Made by a program: the position numbers and the translations under genes. Under the pieces are notes generated by a model. The model was given only the letters and a program-made list of their open reading frames with translations. It made no database searches and was not told the DNA's origin. A stretch of 53,598 nt of DNA from an uncultured Bacteroidales bacterium (GTDB taxonomy: Bacteria; Bacteroidota; Bacteroidia; Bacteroidales; Bacteroidaceae): positions 1 through 53,598 of the forward strand of contig CALZJF010000014.1 in NCBI GenBank assembly GCA_945787885.1. Reading direction: 5' to 3'. Positions 1-8,260 of this stretch are shown here, in pieces (the first letter of the stretch is position 1; each line of letters opens with the position of its first letter).

Positions 1-2
1 TT

Positions 3-779
3 ATGATTGGTATCATCGCCCGTATGCCTTCTGCCATCATCGAGGAACTCACCTCTGCGCTCTCCGGAGCCGCAGGCGGCGGTCTTATCAAGTTCCTCCT
101 TGAAATCATTGGCCTTGTTGCCGTTATGGCGATTGCTATCCTTCTGGTAAAGGCTGTTCGTAAGGTGCCCGTACAGTACGCCAAGCGTATTGAGGGAAAC
201 AGCAAGTTGCAGGTAGGCGGTGCACGTCAGTACATCCCCCTCAAGCTCTTTGCTGCTAATGTGATGCCTATCATCTTCGCACAGGCCATCATGTTTATTC
301 CCCTTACTCTTGCGCAGGTTGCTGGAAGCAATCCTACGTGGGTGCTCCGCCAGTTCCTGGACCACACGAGTTTCCTCTACAACCTTGTGTTCGTCTTACT
401 CATCATTGCCTTCACCATCTTCTACACCTCTATCACGCTCAACCCCGTGCAGATGTCTGAAGACCTGAAGCGCAACAATGGTTTCATCCCCGGCGTTAAG
501 CCAGGAGAAGACACCGCTAATTACATCGACAATGTGATGACCCACATCACCCTCCCCGGTTCGCTCTTCATCAGCCTCATTGCCATCTTGCCCGCGTTGG
601 CAAGTCTCTGTGGCGTGAAGCAGGGCTTTGCCCAGTTCTTCGGAGGTACGTCGTTGCTCATTCTCGTTGGTGTGGTCATGGATACCCTCCAGCAGATTGA
701 TAGCCACATGTCGGTGCGTAATTATGACAGAATGCTGAACTCGGGACATACCCGCAACCGCTCCGGAGTATCTGAATAA
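3..779 (+). CDS. secY: Protein translocase subunit SecY, C-terminal part (5' truncated by window edge)
   Basis: This is the channel-forming subunit of the Sec translocon in the inner membrane. It exports or inserts the signal-peptide and membrane proteins encoded elsewhere in the window. The visible 258 residues cover the C-terminal half. Hydrophobic helices near residues 30-50, 80-105, 125-150 and 190-230 alternate with the cytoplasmic loop containing VPVQYAKR, which is typical of SecY. The reading frame is open to the window edge, so the true start lies upstream and the first visible ATG is internal. It is followed by map, as in other Bacteroidales spc operons. The C-terminus (RNRSGVSE) is normal for the family. 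Identity is certain; only the start is missing. Confidence 0.97.
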   Translation: MIGIIARMPSAIIEELTSALSGAAGGGLIKFLLEIIGLVAVMAIAILLVKAVRKVPVQYAKRIEGNSKLQVGGARQYIPLKLFAANVMPIIFAQAIMFIPLTLAQVAGSNPTWVLRQFLDHTSFLYNLVFVLLIIAFTIFYTSITLNPVQMSEDLKRNNGFIPGVKPGEDTANYIDNVMTHITLPGSLFISLIAILPALASLCGVKQGFAQFFGGTSLLILVGVVMDTLQQIDSHMSVRNYDRMLNSGHTRNRSGVSE

Positions 780-803
780 TGATGCCCCTTATCTATCTTG
801 TCG

Positions 804-1604
804 ATGATTATTCTCAAGACTGAAGAAGAAATCGAGTTGCTGCGCAAGGCCAACCTCTTGGTCAGCGCAACACTTGCTGAGATAGCTAAAATTGTGAGGC
901 CGGGTGTCACAACTCGACAGTTGGACACCCTGGCCGAGCAATTCATCCGCGACCACGGTGCCATTCCTACCTTCAAAGGCTTCCCCGCAAGTTTTAAGGA
1001 CGCAGGCCCGTTTCCAGCGAGCATTTGTACATCGGTCAATCATGTTGTCATACACGGCATACCCGATGATAAACCTTTGTGCGATGGCGACATCGTCTCC
1101 GTAGATTGTGGAACCTTCCTCGATGGTTTCTGCGGCGACTCCTGCTATACGTTCTGCGTTGGCGAAGTCGCGCCCGAGGTGCGGCAACTGCTGCGAACCA
1201 CGAAGGAAAGTCTCTACCGCGGCATCGCTGCCGCCTTCCCCGGCAATCGCTTAGGGGATATCGGAGCGGCAGTGCAGCAGCATTGCGAGGCGCAGGGCTA
1301 TGGTGTTGTCCGAGAGTTTGTCGGTCACGGCATCGGACGCGAAATGCACGAAGACCCTGCCGTTCCAAATTACGGACACCGCGGTTCTGGCAAGGCCCTT
1401 AAAAACGGGCTCTGCATCGCCATTGAGCCTATGATTACCATGGGCAGCCGCGAGGTGGCTCTTCTGCCCGACTATTGGGGCGTGACTACGCGCGACCTCC
1501 GTCCGGCAGCGCATTTCGAGCACACCATCGCTATCCACAACGGCAAGCCCGATATTCTCTCCACGTTTGAGCCCATCGAGGCGATAGAAGGAAAGTTGTA
1601 TTAA
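804..1604 (+). CDS. map: Type I methionine aminopeptidase
   Basis: Removes the initiator methionine from nascent proteins; a cytoplasmic dinuclear-metal enzyme. The 266-residue protein has the pita-bread signatures: metal ligands D101 and D112 in the [16 protein letters not shown] region, the histidine-containing [15 protein letters not shown] segment, and the late glutamates in AIEPMIT and [10 protein letters not shown] start at 798 would be TTG. I chose the ATG at 804 because it gives [13 protein letters not shown], the usual N-terminus of Bacteroidales enzymes. It lies 24 nt after secY and 19 nt before infA and is surely cotranscribed with them. Family length is normal. Confidence 0.97.
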   Translation: MIILKTEEEIELLRKANLLVSATLAEIAKIVRPGVTTRQLDTLAEQFIRDHGAIPTFKGFPASFKDAGPFPASICTSVNHVVIHGIPDDKPLCDGDIVSVDCGTFLDGFCGDSCYTFCVGEVAPEVRQLLRTTKESLYRGIAAAFPGNRLGDIGAAVQQHCEAQGYGVVREFVGHGIGREMHEDPAVPNYGHRGSGKALKNGLCIAIEPMITMGSREVALLPDYWGVTTRDLRPAAHFEHTIAIHNGKPDILSTFEPIEAIEGKLY

Positions 1605-1623
1605 GATTCCCCTCAACAGCATT

Positions 1624-1842
1624 ATGGCAAAACAAACTGCAATTGAACAGGACGGAACAATCGTCGAAGCTCTCAGCAACGCCATGTTCCGCGTAGAACT
1701 GGAGAACGGTCATCCCATCACTGCACATATCTCTGGAAAGATGCGCATGCACTACATCAAAATCCTTCCGGGCGATAAGGTGAAGGTTGAAATGAGCCCG
1801 TACGACCTGTCGAAAGGCAGAATCGTCTTCCGTTATAAATAA
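1624..1842 (+). CDS. infA: Translation initiation factor IF-1
   Basis: A 72-residue S1/OB-fold protein that occupies the ribosomal A site of the 30S subunit during initiation. The sequence begins [17 protein letters not shown] and carries the family core [22 protein letters not shown]. Length is exactly typical. It sits between map and rpmJ, as expected in the spc operon of Bacteroidetes. The following gap before rpmJ (218 nt) is longer than the other gaps in this operon, so a processing or regulatory element there is possible. Confidence 0.98.
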   Translation: MAKQTAIEQDGTIVEALSNAMFRVELENGHPITAHISGKMRMHYIKILPGDKVKVEMSPYDLSKGRIVFRYK

Positions 1843-2060
1843 AGGTGGGTTCCTGACAAAGCGTCTTGGCGCAGCGTTCAGAATCCTTTTCTCAGCGGCA
1901 AGCTCTGAGCAATGTCGCCCATTAGCATGGCTGCGGCGAGGCCTGCGAGCAAAAGCTGAGAATCATTCGTGAAAGCCGCCAAGCGTAAATCCTCCTATAT
2001 ACGTTATTTTGACGGTGGGAAATAATAGAATCCCCCTAAAAACAATTCAAGAGAAATACA
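1843..2060 (+). other. Long gap between infA and rpmJ, possible structured leader
   Basis: This 218-nt gap inside an otherwise compact ribosomal-protein operon has no convincing ORF. It contains short complementary stretches, for example CTCAG...CTGAG near 1893-1909, and GCGTCTTGGCG near the left end against CGCCAAGCG near 1978, so the transcript could fold. No recognisable riboswitch or known r-protein binding motif was identified. It could be a cis-regulatory RNA or a weak internal promoter region. Confidence 0.35.
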
Positions 2061-2177
2061 ATGAAAACCAGAGCATCTCTCAAGAAGCGCACTGCTGACT
2101 GCAAGATCGTACGTCGCAAGGGCCGCCTCTATGTTATCAACAAGAAGAACCCTAAGTTTAAGATGCGTCAGGGTTAA
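2061..2177 (+). CDS. rpmJ: 50S ribosomal protein L36
   Basis: A 38-residue basic protein beginning [20 protein letters not shown] and ending KMRQG. It is a structural component of the large subunit. Only one cysteine (C14) remains of the Cys/His zinc-ribbon ligands found in zinc-binding L36, so this is the zinc-free (C-minus) form. The position immediately before rpsM is standard. The AAAT/ACA-rich stretch ahead of the ATG is the usual weak Bacteroidetes initiation context with no strong Shine-Dalgarno. Confidence 0.96.
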   Translation: MKTRASLKKRTADCKIVRRKGRLYVINKKNPKFKMRQG

Positions 2178-2215
2178 TCTTCTCCCCTCCCCATAATAAA
2201 CACTAAAATATCTAT

Positions 2216-2596
2216 ATGGCAATAAGAATTGTTGGTGTCGACCTCCCTCAGAACAAGCGAGGCGAGATCGCTTTGACCTATATCTTCGGTATTGGTCGCA
2301 GTAGCGCTGCTAAGATCCTTGACAAGGCAGGCATTGACAGAGACATCAAGGTAAAGGACTGGACCGATGACCAGGCAGGAGCTATCCGCGAAATCATCGG
2401 CAACGAGTTTAAGGTAGAAGGCGACCTTCGTTCTGAGATTCAGCTGAACATCAAGCGTCTCATGGATATCGGTTGCTATCGTGGCGTTCGCCATCGTATC
2501 GGTCTCCCCCTCCGTGGTCAGAGCACCAAGAACAACGCCCGTACACGCAAGGGTAAGAAGAAGACCGTTGCTAACAAGAAGAAGGCTACCAAGTAA
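2216..2596 (+). CDS. rpsM: 30S ribosomal protein S13
   Basis: A 126-residue small-subunit head protein that contacts the 50S subunit and P-site tRNA. It begins [20 protein letters not shown] and contains the helix-two-turn-helix region ([14 protein letters not shown]). The conserved [20 protein letters not shown] segment precedes a lysine-rich tail ending NKKKATK. Length and order (rpmJ-rpsM-rpsK) are normal for Bacteroidetes. Confidence 0.98.
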   Translation: MAIRIVGVDLPQNKRGEIALTYIFGIGRSSAAKILDKAGIDRDIKVKDWTDDQAGAIREIIGNEFKVEGDLRSEIQLNIKRLMDIGCYRGVRHRIGLPLRGQSTKNNARTRKGKKKTVANKKKATK

Positions 2597-2623
2597 TAAG
2601 CGATAAGACAACATAAGAAATTT

Positions 2624-3013
2624 ATGGCAAAGAAAACTGTCTCTGCAAAGAAGCGCAACGTGAAGGTAACGGCTCAGGGCCAGCTCCACGTACACAGCTC
2701 CTTCAATAATATCATTGTGTGTCTTGCCAACAGCGAGGGCCAGGTCATCAGCTGGTCGAGCGCCGGCAAGATGGGTTTCCGCGGTTCCAAGAAGAACACT
2801 CCCTACGCTGCTCAGATGGCAGCGCAGGATTGCGCGAAGGTGGCCTACGACCTCGGTCTGCGCGAGGTGAAGGCTTACGTCAAGGGTCCCGGCAACGGTC
2901 GTGAGAGTGCCATCCGTGCCTGCCACGCCGCTGACATCAAGGTGACTGAAATCATCGACGTTACCCCTCTGCCCCACAACGGATGCCGTCCTCCCAAGCG
3001 TCGTCGTGTATAA
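2624..3013 (+). CDS. rpsK: 30S ribosomal protein S11
   Basis: A 129-residue platform protein of the 30S subunit near the mRNA exit. The core has [37 protein letters not shown], and the C-terminal [18 protein letters not shown], all highly conserved S11 signatures. It is 27 nt after rpsM and in the same operon. Nothing unusual was seen. Confidence 0.98.
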   Translation: MAKKTVSAKKRNVKVTAQGQLHVHSSFNNIIVCLANSEGQVISWSSAGKMGFRGSKKNTPYAAQMAAQDCAKVAYDLGLREVKAYVKGPGNGRESAIRACHAADIKVTEIIDVTPLPHNGCRPPKRRRV

Positions 3014-3102
3014 TACCTTATATATACACCCATACACGTATAAGGACACTCACATCCCTTTCAACGCAAACACACATTATTATTCATACCAGTACATAAG
3101 AT

Positions 3103-3699
3103 ATGGCAAGATATACAGGTCCCAAGGTGAAGCTCAGCCGCAAGTTTGGTGAGGACATCTTCGGCAACACGAACAAGCGTATGAATGGCCGCAACCCCAG
3201 TAATGGTCGTCGTCGCAAGTCTTCCGAATACGGTGTCATGCTCGCCGAGAAGCAGAAGGCTAAATACACCTATGGTGTACTCGAGAAGCAGTTCCGCAAT
3301 CTCTTCGACAAGGCTGCTGCTGCCAGCGGCATTACCGGTGAGATTCTTCTTCAGAGCCTCGAGTGCCGTCTCGACAACGTCGTTTACCGCCTCGGTATCG
3401 CCACCACCCGTGCTGCTGCTCGTCAGCTCGTCAACCACAAGCACATCACTGTTGACGGCAAGGTGGTGAACATCGCTTCCTACAGCGTGAAGCCCGGTCA
3501 GATTGTGGCAGTTCGTGAGAAGAGCAAGTCGCTTGAGGTCATCGCTGATGCTCTCGCAGGTTTCAACCACTCCAAGTATCCTTGGATTGAGTGGGACGAG
3601 GCTACGAAGAGCGGCAAGATGCTCCACAAGCCCGAGCGTGCTGACATCCCTGAGAATATCAAGGAGCAGCTCATCGTCGAGCTTTATTCTAAGAACTAA
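3103..3699 (+). CDS. rpsD: 30S ribosomal protein S4
   Basis: A primary 16S rRNA-binding protein of 198 residues, close to the family norm of about 200. It starts [20 protein letters not shown] and includes the S4 RNA-binding domain ([38 protein letters not shown]). In many bacteria S4 autoregulates the alpha operon by binding its leader. The unusually long gaps on both sides (89 nt before and 138 nt after) leave room for such a site, but none was demonstrated. It is followed by rpoA. Confidence 0.98.
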   Translation: MARYTGPKVKLSRKFGEDIFGNTNKRMNGRNPSNGRRRKSSEYGVMLAEKQKAKYTYGVLEKQFRNLFDKAAAASGITGEILLQSLECRLDNVVYRLGIATTRAAARQLVNHKHITVDGKVVNIASYSVKPGQIVAVREKSKSLEVIADALAGFNHSKYPWIEWDEATKSGKMLHKPERADIPENIKEQLIVELYSKN

Positions 3700-3837
3700 T
3701 CCAAATCACCGACCCTCCTCATCCTGTGCGTGCAGCTCTCTCCTTGTTTCTCTCGGGAGCATTCCGAAGTTTCAGGAGAAAGCCGCATAGCAAGGAGGAC
3801 GGGGAGGTTACTCTACACCCAAATAAACATTACATCC

Positions 3838-4833
3838 ATGGCGATATTAGCATTCCAAAAGCCTGATAAGGTCATCATGCTCGAAAGCGATACACAGCAC
3901 GGCACCTTCGAGTTCCGTCCGCTGGAGCCCGGGTTCGGCACGACCATCGGCAATGCATTGCGTCGCATCCTCCTCTCATCGCTTGAAGGCTATGCCATCT
4001 GCGCTATCAAAATTGAAGGTGTAGAACATGAGTTCGCCTCAATCAAGGGAGTCAAGGAAGACGTAACCAACATCATTCTCAAGTTGAAGCAGGTACGCTT
4101 CAAGCAAGTAGTAGAAGAATTCGAGACTGAGAAGGCAAGTATCACCATCTCGAACTCGCCAGAGTTCAAAGCCGGTGACATAGGCAAGCAGCTGACGGGA
4201 TTTGAGGTTCTCAACCCTGAGCTCATCATTTGCCATTTGGATCCCAAATCGTCGATGAAGATTGAAGTCATCATCAACAAAGGCCGTGGTTACGTTCCTG
4301 CAGAAGAAAACAGCGAATATGCTGCCGGCTCCGTTGATGTAATTCCAATCGATTCTATTTACACCCCTATCCGTAACGTCAAGTACGCCATCGAGCCCTA
4401 CCGTGTCGGTCAGAAGACGGACTACGACAAGCTCCTGCTTGATGTCACTACGGACGGCTCCATTCACCCGAAGGAGGCTTTGAAGGAAGCAGCAAGGATT
4501 CTTATCCAGCACTTCATGCTCTTCTCCGACGAACGCATCACGCTCGACAACATGGTCGATAGCGACAACGAAGAGTTCGACGAAGAAGTACTCCGCATGC
4601 GCCAGCTCCTCAAGACGAAGCTCGTGGATATGAACCTCAGCGTCCGCGCCCTCAACTGCCTCAAGGCTGCCGATGTTGCCACGCTTGGCGACCTCGTTCA
4701 GCTTAATAAGTCGGAGCTTCTCAAGTTCCGCAACTTCGGTAGGAAATCGCTCACTGAGCTTGATGATTTGCTCGAGAGTCTGAATCTGTCGTTTGGAACC
4801 GATATTTCACGTTATAAATTGGACAAGGATTAA
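3838..4833 (+). CDS. rpoA: DNA-directed RNA polymerase subunit alpha
   Basis: The 331-residue alpha subunit that nucleates RNA polymerase assembly. The N-terminal dimerisation/assembly domain (residues about 1-230) includes [19 protein letters not shown] and [18 protein letters not shown]. The C-terminal domain (about 260-331) includes the helix-hairpin-helix [19 protein letters not shown] and [16 protein letters not shown], which binds UP elements and activators. The frame is open upstream to 3730, but the ATG at 3838 gives the standard [14 protein letters not shown] start. It lies between rpsD and rplQ as usual. Confidence 0.98.
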   Translation: MAILAFQKPDKVIMLESDTQHGTFEFRPLEPGFGTTIGNALRRILLSSLEGYAICAIKIEGVEHEFASIKGVKEDVTNIILKLKQVRFKQVVEEFETEKASITISNSPEFKAGDIGKQLTGFEVLNPELIICHLDPKSSMKIEVIINKGRGYVPAEENSEYAAGSVDVIPIDSIYTPIRNVKYAIEPYRVGQKTDYDKLLLDVTTDGSIHPKEALKEAARILIQHFMLFSDERITLDNMVDSDNEEFDEEVLRMRQLLKTKLVDMNLSVRALNCLKAADVATLGDLVQLNKSELLKFRNFGRKSLTELDDLLESLNLSFGTDISRYKLDKD

Positions 4834-5001
4834 GGGGCAGCCCCCTCGTGGTAGCGAACACCCGCACTCTGCCAATGTGCCGGAGTCCATTCCTGCCCGT
4901 CGTGGCGTATGCTTGCGTACACCGGGGCATGCAGCCTGGTCGCAAGTTCCCCAAAGTCAACTATCCCATTACCCCACAAAAGTCCCAAAACAAATTTAAT
5001 A

Positions 5002-5505
5002 ATGAGACACAATAAGAAATTCAATCATCTCAGTCGTACTGCATCGCATCGCGCCGCCATGCTCAGCAACATGGCCGTCAGCCTGATCATGCACAAAAGA
5101 ATCACTACGACTGTGGCCAAGGCTAAGGCGCTCAAAAAGTATGTGGAGCCCCTGATCACCAAGAGCAAGAACGACACCACCAACAGCCGTCGCGTCGTCT
5201 TCTCTTACCTCAAGGATAAGTACGCCGTCACTGAGCTCTTCAAGGAAATCAGCGTGAAGGTGGCTGACCGTCCCGGAGGCTACACCCGCATCATCAAGAC
5301 CGGTTTCCGTGCCAACGATGCTGCTCCCATGTGCTTCATTGAGCTCGTTGACTACGATGAGAACATGGCAAAGACCGAAAAGAAGGTTCGCCGCACTCGT
5401 CGTTCCAAGAAGGCCGCTGCTGCCGATGAGGCACCCGCTGCTCCCGTAGCTGAGGCAACCGAGGAGGCTCCCGCAGCCCCCGTAGCTGAAGAAACTGCAG
5501 AGTAA
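5002..5505 (+). CDS. rplQ: 50S ribosomal protein L17
   Basis: A 167-residue large-subunit protein near the polypeptide exit tunnel. The standard start is [20 protein letters not shown] at 5002; the frame is open further upstream but that extension is not family-like. The core ends near residue 120. An alanine/proline/glutamate-rich tail follows ([20 protein letters not shown]...), a low-complexity extension common in Bacteroidetes L17. It is the last gene of the operon and is followed by a hairpin terminator at 5528. Confidence 0.97.
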   Translation: MRHNKKFNHLSRTASHRAAMLSNMAVSLIMHKRITTTVAKAKALKKYVEPLITKSKNDTTNSRRVVFSYLKDKYAVTELFKEISVKVADRPGGYTRIIKTGFRANDAAPMCFIELVDYDENMAKTEKKVRRTRRSKKAAAADEAPAAPVAEATEEAPAAPVAEETAE

Positions 5506-5527
5506 TTCTACAACAATTCTTATACAG

Positions 5528-5565
5528 ATATCCCCTGGCCGTGAGGTCAGGGGATATTTTTTTGC
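5528..5565 (+). terminator. Rho-independent terminator of the ribosomal operon
   Basis: A hairpin whose arms read ATATCCCCTGGCC and GGTCAGGGGATAT (one G-U pair) around a four-base loop, followed by a run of seven or more T. It lies 22 nt after the rplQ stop and closes the secY-rplQ transcript. Confidence 0.9.
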
Positions 5566-5607
5566 ATTGCCTCACAGTGCCTCCGGTCTGTTTCCTGACA
5601 GGTTTCA

Positions 5608-5702
5608 GGTAGGTTCTATGGCAAAAGATACGGTGCGAGAGGCGTGAAGACGTCCAAGTGAAATAGAAGTACGAACTTTCAGGGAAAACTAATCTGTAGC
5701 CC
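5608..5702 (+). mobile_element. Degenerate, internally deleted copy of the 189-bp mini-element
   Basis: Begins GGTAGGTTCTAT like the intact copies at 18397 and 26065. It then jumps to the shared interior AAAAGATACGGTGCGAGAGG and GTCCAAGT, and ends near ACTAATCTGTAG, a decayed form of the right terminal repeat. About half of the element, the left interior with the GTAGC hairpin, is missing. No target duplication is visible. Confidence 0.7.
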
Positions 5703-5930
5703 ATGTCTTCAGTCCGCGCGTATGCCGTGCCGGCCTGCCGTCTGCCCAGCTCCCGTGTGCATCCCCGCCTCTCGGATAGCCCGCGCAGAAGCCGTTTCCC
5801 GAGTGCTGACTGAAAAACCTATCGCGCAATTTTGACCACTTTCGCCCATTTCGTACGAAAATAACGTCACTTTTTATCCAACTATCGTAAATAACTGCGC
5901 CGAAACCGACACATTGTCAAGGCTTTTTTC

Positions 5931-5938
5931 TATCTTTG
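5931..5938 (+). promoter_or_regulatory. Promoter -7 box of ugd
   Basis: TATCTTTG matches the Bacteroidetes TAnnTTTG box, 69 nt upstream of the chosen ATG. No TTTG is found at the ideal -33 spacing. Its position inside the upstream extension of the open frame supports the later start at 6007. Confidence 0.55.
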
Positions 5939-6006
5939 CCCTGTCGTTGAGACACTTGCGCAGCCAAACGCTGCATCGTAAAAGGGAAAACAAATTTTTT
6001 TTATCC

Positions 6007-7347
6007 ATGCGTGAATATAAAGATCTGAAAATTGCTGTTGCCGGAACGGGCTATGTCGGTCTCAGTATGGCAACGTTGCTGTCGCAGCATCACGATGTCG
6101 TGGCAGTTGATGTTGTACCCGAGAAAGTTGAAAAAATCAATCAGCGCATCTCCCCCATTCAGGACGAGTACATCGAGAAGTTTTTTGCAGAGAAAGAGCT
6201 CCGCCTCACCGCCACGTTAGACGCGAAGGCTGCCTATCGCGATGCCGACTTCGTCATCATTGCCGCACCCACCAACTACGACCCCGTCAAGAACTTCTTC
6301 GACACTCACCATATCGAAGACGTCATCGACCTCGTCCTCTCCGTCAATCCCGATGCCTGCATGGTCATCAAGAGCACCATCCCCGTGGGCTACACCCGCT
6401 CGCTCTACAAGAAGTATGCCCTGCAGTTCCTCCTCAACCCCGACCTCAAGGGCAAGCATTTCAATCTCCTCTTCTCCCCGGAGTTCCTCCGCGAGAGCAA
6501 GGCGCTCTACGATAATCTCTATCCCAGCCGCATCATCGTCGGCTGTCCGAAATACATCGAAGGCTCAGATTTCGACGAGGAGAACGCCGCCATCCGCTCC
6601 ATCGGGCATCCTGATGCCGAGGCCTATGGCCACGTCTTTGCCCGGCTCTTGCAGGAAGGCGCCCTCAAGCCCGACATCGACACGCTCTTCATGGGAATGA
6701 AGGAAGCCGAAGCCGTCAAGCTCTTCGCCAACACGTACCTCGCCCTCCGCGTCAGCTATTTCAATGAGCTCGACACGTATGCCGAGATGAAGGGTCTCGA
6801 CTCCTCCGCCATCATCAAGGGCATCGGCCTCGACCCCCGCATTGGCACGCACTACAACAACCCCTCCTTCGGCTACGGCGGCTACTGCCTGCCGAAAGAT
6901 ACGAAGCAGCTCCTTGCCAATTATGCCGACGTGCCGCAGCAGATGATGACTGCCATCGTCGAGTCGAACCGCACGCGCAAGGACTACATTGCCGACGTCG
7001 TACTCCGCAAGGCAGGATGGTACGACTATTACTCCAACAATCAGTACCACGGTCAGCTCCCCCCCGTCACCATCGGTGTTTACCGCCTGACGATGAAGAG
7101 CAACTCCGACAATTTCCGCCAGTCTGCCATCCAAGGCATCATGAAGCGCATCAAGGCGAAGGGCGCAGAAATCATCATCTACGAGCCCACGCTCGAAGAC
7201 GGCACCAGCTTCTTTGGTTCGCGCGTAGTCAATTCGCTCGAAGCCTTCAAGGAGCAGTCGAAGGTCATCATCGCCAACCGTTTCGATGAATGTCTGGCCG
7301 ACGTGGCCGACAAGGTCTATACCCGCGACATCTTCAAGCGCGACTAA
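6007..7347 (+). CDS. ugd: UDP-glucose 6-dehydrogenase family (nucleotide-sugar dehydrogenase)
   Basis: Oxidises a nucleotide sugar such as UDP-glucose to the uronic acid with two NAD+, supplying precursors for capsule or surface polysaccharide. The 446-residue protein has the N-terminal Rossmann motif [10 protein letters not shown] near residues 10-20, KSTIPVGYT and SPEFLRES in the middle, and the catalytic cysteine C294 in [14 protein letters not shown]-terminal UDP-binding domain follows ([17 protein letters not shown]). An open frame extends upstream to 5914, but the promoter box at 5931 lies within that extension, so the ATG at 6007 ([13 protein letters not shown]) is chosen. It is a single-gene unit with its own terminator. 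Substrate (UDP-glucose versus another NDP-sugar) is inferred, not shown. Confidence 0.9.
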   Translation: MREYKDLKIAVAGTGYVGLSMATLLSQHHDVVAVDVVPEKVEKINQRISPIQDEYIEKFFAEKELRLTATLDAKAAYRDADFVIIAAPTNYDPVKNFFDTHHIEDVIDLVLSVNPDACMVIKSTIPVGYTRSLYKKYALQFLLNPDLKGKHFNLLFSPEFLRESKALYDNLYPSRIIVGCPKYIEGSDFDEENAAIRSIGHPDAEAYGHVFARLLQEGALKPDIDTLFMGMKEAEAVKLFANTYLALRVSYFNELDTYAEMKGLDSSAIIKGIGLDPRIGTHYNNPSFGYGGYCLPKDTKQLLANYADVPQQMMTAIVESNRTRKDYIADVVLRKAGWYDYYSNNQYHGQLPPVTIGVYRLTMKSNSDNFRQSAIQGIMKRIKAKGAEIIIYEPTLEDGTSFFGSRVVNSLEAFKEQSKVIIANRFDECLADVADKVYTRDIFKRD

Positions 7348-7386
7348 CTCCTTCGTCTGCGCTCCAACTTTTTCCCCCTCCGCGAG

Positions 7387-7447
7387 AGCCATTCCATCCC
7401 GGTTCCTGCATCGTCAGGCATCGTGTTGGAATGGCTTTCTGCGTTTT
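7387..7447 (+). terminator. Probable terminator of ugd
   Basis: Perfect inverted repeat AGCCATTCCA/TGGAATGGCT (7387-7396 and 7426/7427-7435) around a 30-nt loop, followed by a T-rich stretch ending GTTTTTC. It lies 40 nt after the ugd stop. Confidence 0.65.
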
Positions 7448-7761
7448 TCTATCGTCTCCCTTCCGCCTCCGCCGCCCTCCTCCGTGTGCTTCCATGCCCT
7501 CCGTCTCTTCCCGCAGGAAGCAAGAATGGCGAGAGCCGCAGCACGCTCGTGGTTGGCATCAAAGTCACCCCCGTTTCCCCCTGAATTTACCATGATGCAG
7601 TTTCGCTGGAGCCTGATGAAAATCTCTCCTTCTGCGCCCCCCCTTCCCCTCCCCCTGCTGTCCGTTCCCCCGAAAATCCCGTTCGGGGCGAAGCCGGCAA
7701 GTGCCTCGCCGCGTGGTGGCTCTGAGCTTCGCCATCGTTCCCCAGGGCTGCTGGATTTCAG

Positions 7762-7849
7762 GTCATCACTTTCGCCCCCAAAAGTCATCACTTTCGCCCC
7801 TCAAAGTCATCATTTTCCCCCTCAAACTTGACCACTTGGAGACGAAAAC
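7762..7849. repeat. 22-nt tandem array, four units
   Basis: Four consecutive units of exactly 22 nt start at 7762, 7784, 7806 and 7828. The first three begin GTCATCACTTTCGCCCC or a one- or two-base variant. The fourth begins TTGACCACTT and ends GACGAAAAC. Related arrays lie at 20245-20332 and 36147-36234. Function unknown. Confidence 0.9.
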
Positions 7850-8133
7850 TGCTGTCGGAACTCTGAGTGCGCCCCTCAAGCCGCCGCCGCGTTCATGACA
7901 TTCCTGCTCAAAGTCCTGAGCAAGAAGGCGTAAGGCAGAATGCCAGTGGGGCGAATGGCAGGATTCTGGCCGCCCTGAAGTCTGCAAGAATGCGGAATGT
8001 CAGGGAGCGTTTCGCCCCCACGCCAGGCAAAAGCCTTTGCCAAATAGTGTGAAATGAAGCAATTTACGCGAGTTATGTCGAAAATACAGCAGCAAAATGG
8101 AGGGCGGAGAAAGCGAAAAGACTGTTTTTTTCG

Positions 8134-8141
8134 TAAATTTG
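8134..8141 (+). promoter_or_regulatory. Promoter -7 box upstream of the large secreted protein at 8261
   Basis: TAAATTTG, a perfect TAnnTTTG match, preceded by a T-rich stretch. It would give a leader of about 115 nt before the ATG at 8261. Confidence 0.55.
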
Positions 8142-8260
8142 CCTGCATAATCCATGGAAGATGGAGCGCCGATGAGCCAACGGACCACTGATTGCACTAC
8201 GCTTCCCCTCGCTCTCGCAGCACCGTCTTCTCCTTCTCACTCACCAAAACCACTGCAACG

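Larger units (their letters stand above)
5566..6006. other. Gene-free stretch between rplQ and ugd
   Basis: About 440 bases without a credible gene. It holds a deleted copy of the 189-bp mini-element (5608-5702), a weak two-unit stretch resembling the 22-nt repeat family near 5832-5880, and the promoter box of the sugar dehydrogenase at 5931. The rest (5700-5830) shows nothing recognisable. Confidence 0.7.
7448..8260. other. Long non-coding stretch upstream of the first large secreted protein
   Basis: About 800 bases with no family-like ORF on either strand. It is rich in C-runs and short GGGCGAA/TTCGCCC motifs, contains the 22-nt-period array at 7762-7849, and ends with the promoter box at 8134. 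The section 7900-8100 shows only weak partial inverted repeats (for example GAATGCC/GGCATT-type stretches). Confidence 0.6.

Noticed and set aside
7286-7831. ORFs in the region downstream of ugd
   Set aside because: Ser/Pro/Arg-rich products from C-rich DNA, overlapping the terminator and the 22-nt array; not family-like.
7762-7849. Possible CRISPR array
   Set aside because: Units are contiguous with a 22-nt period and no variable spacers of 30 nt or so; no cas genes anywhere in the window.
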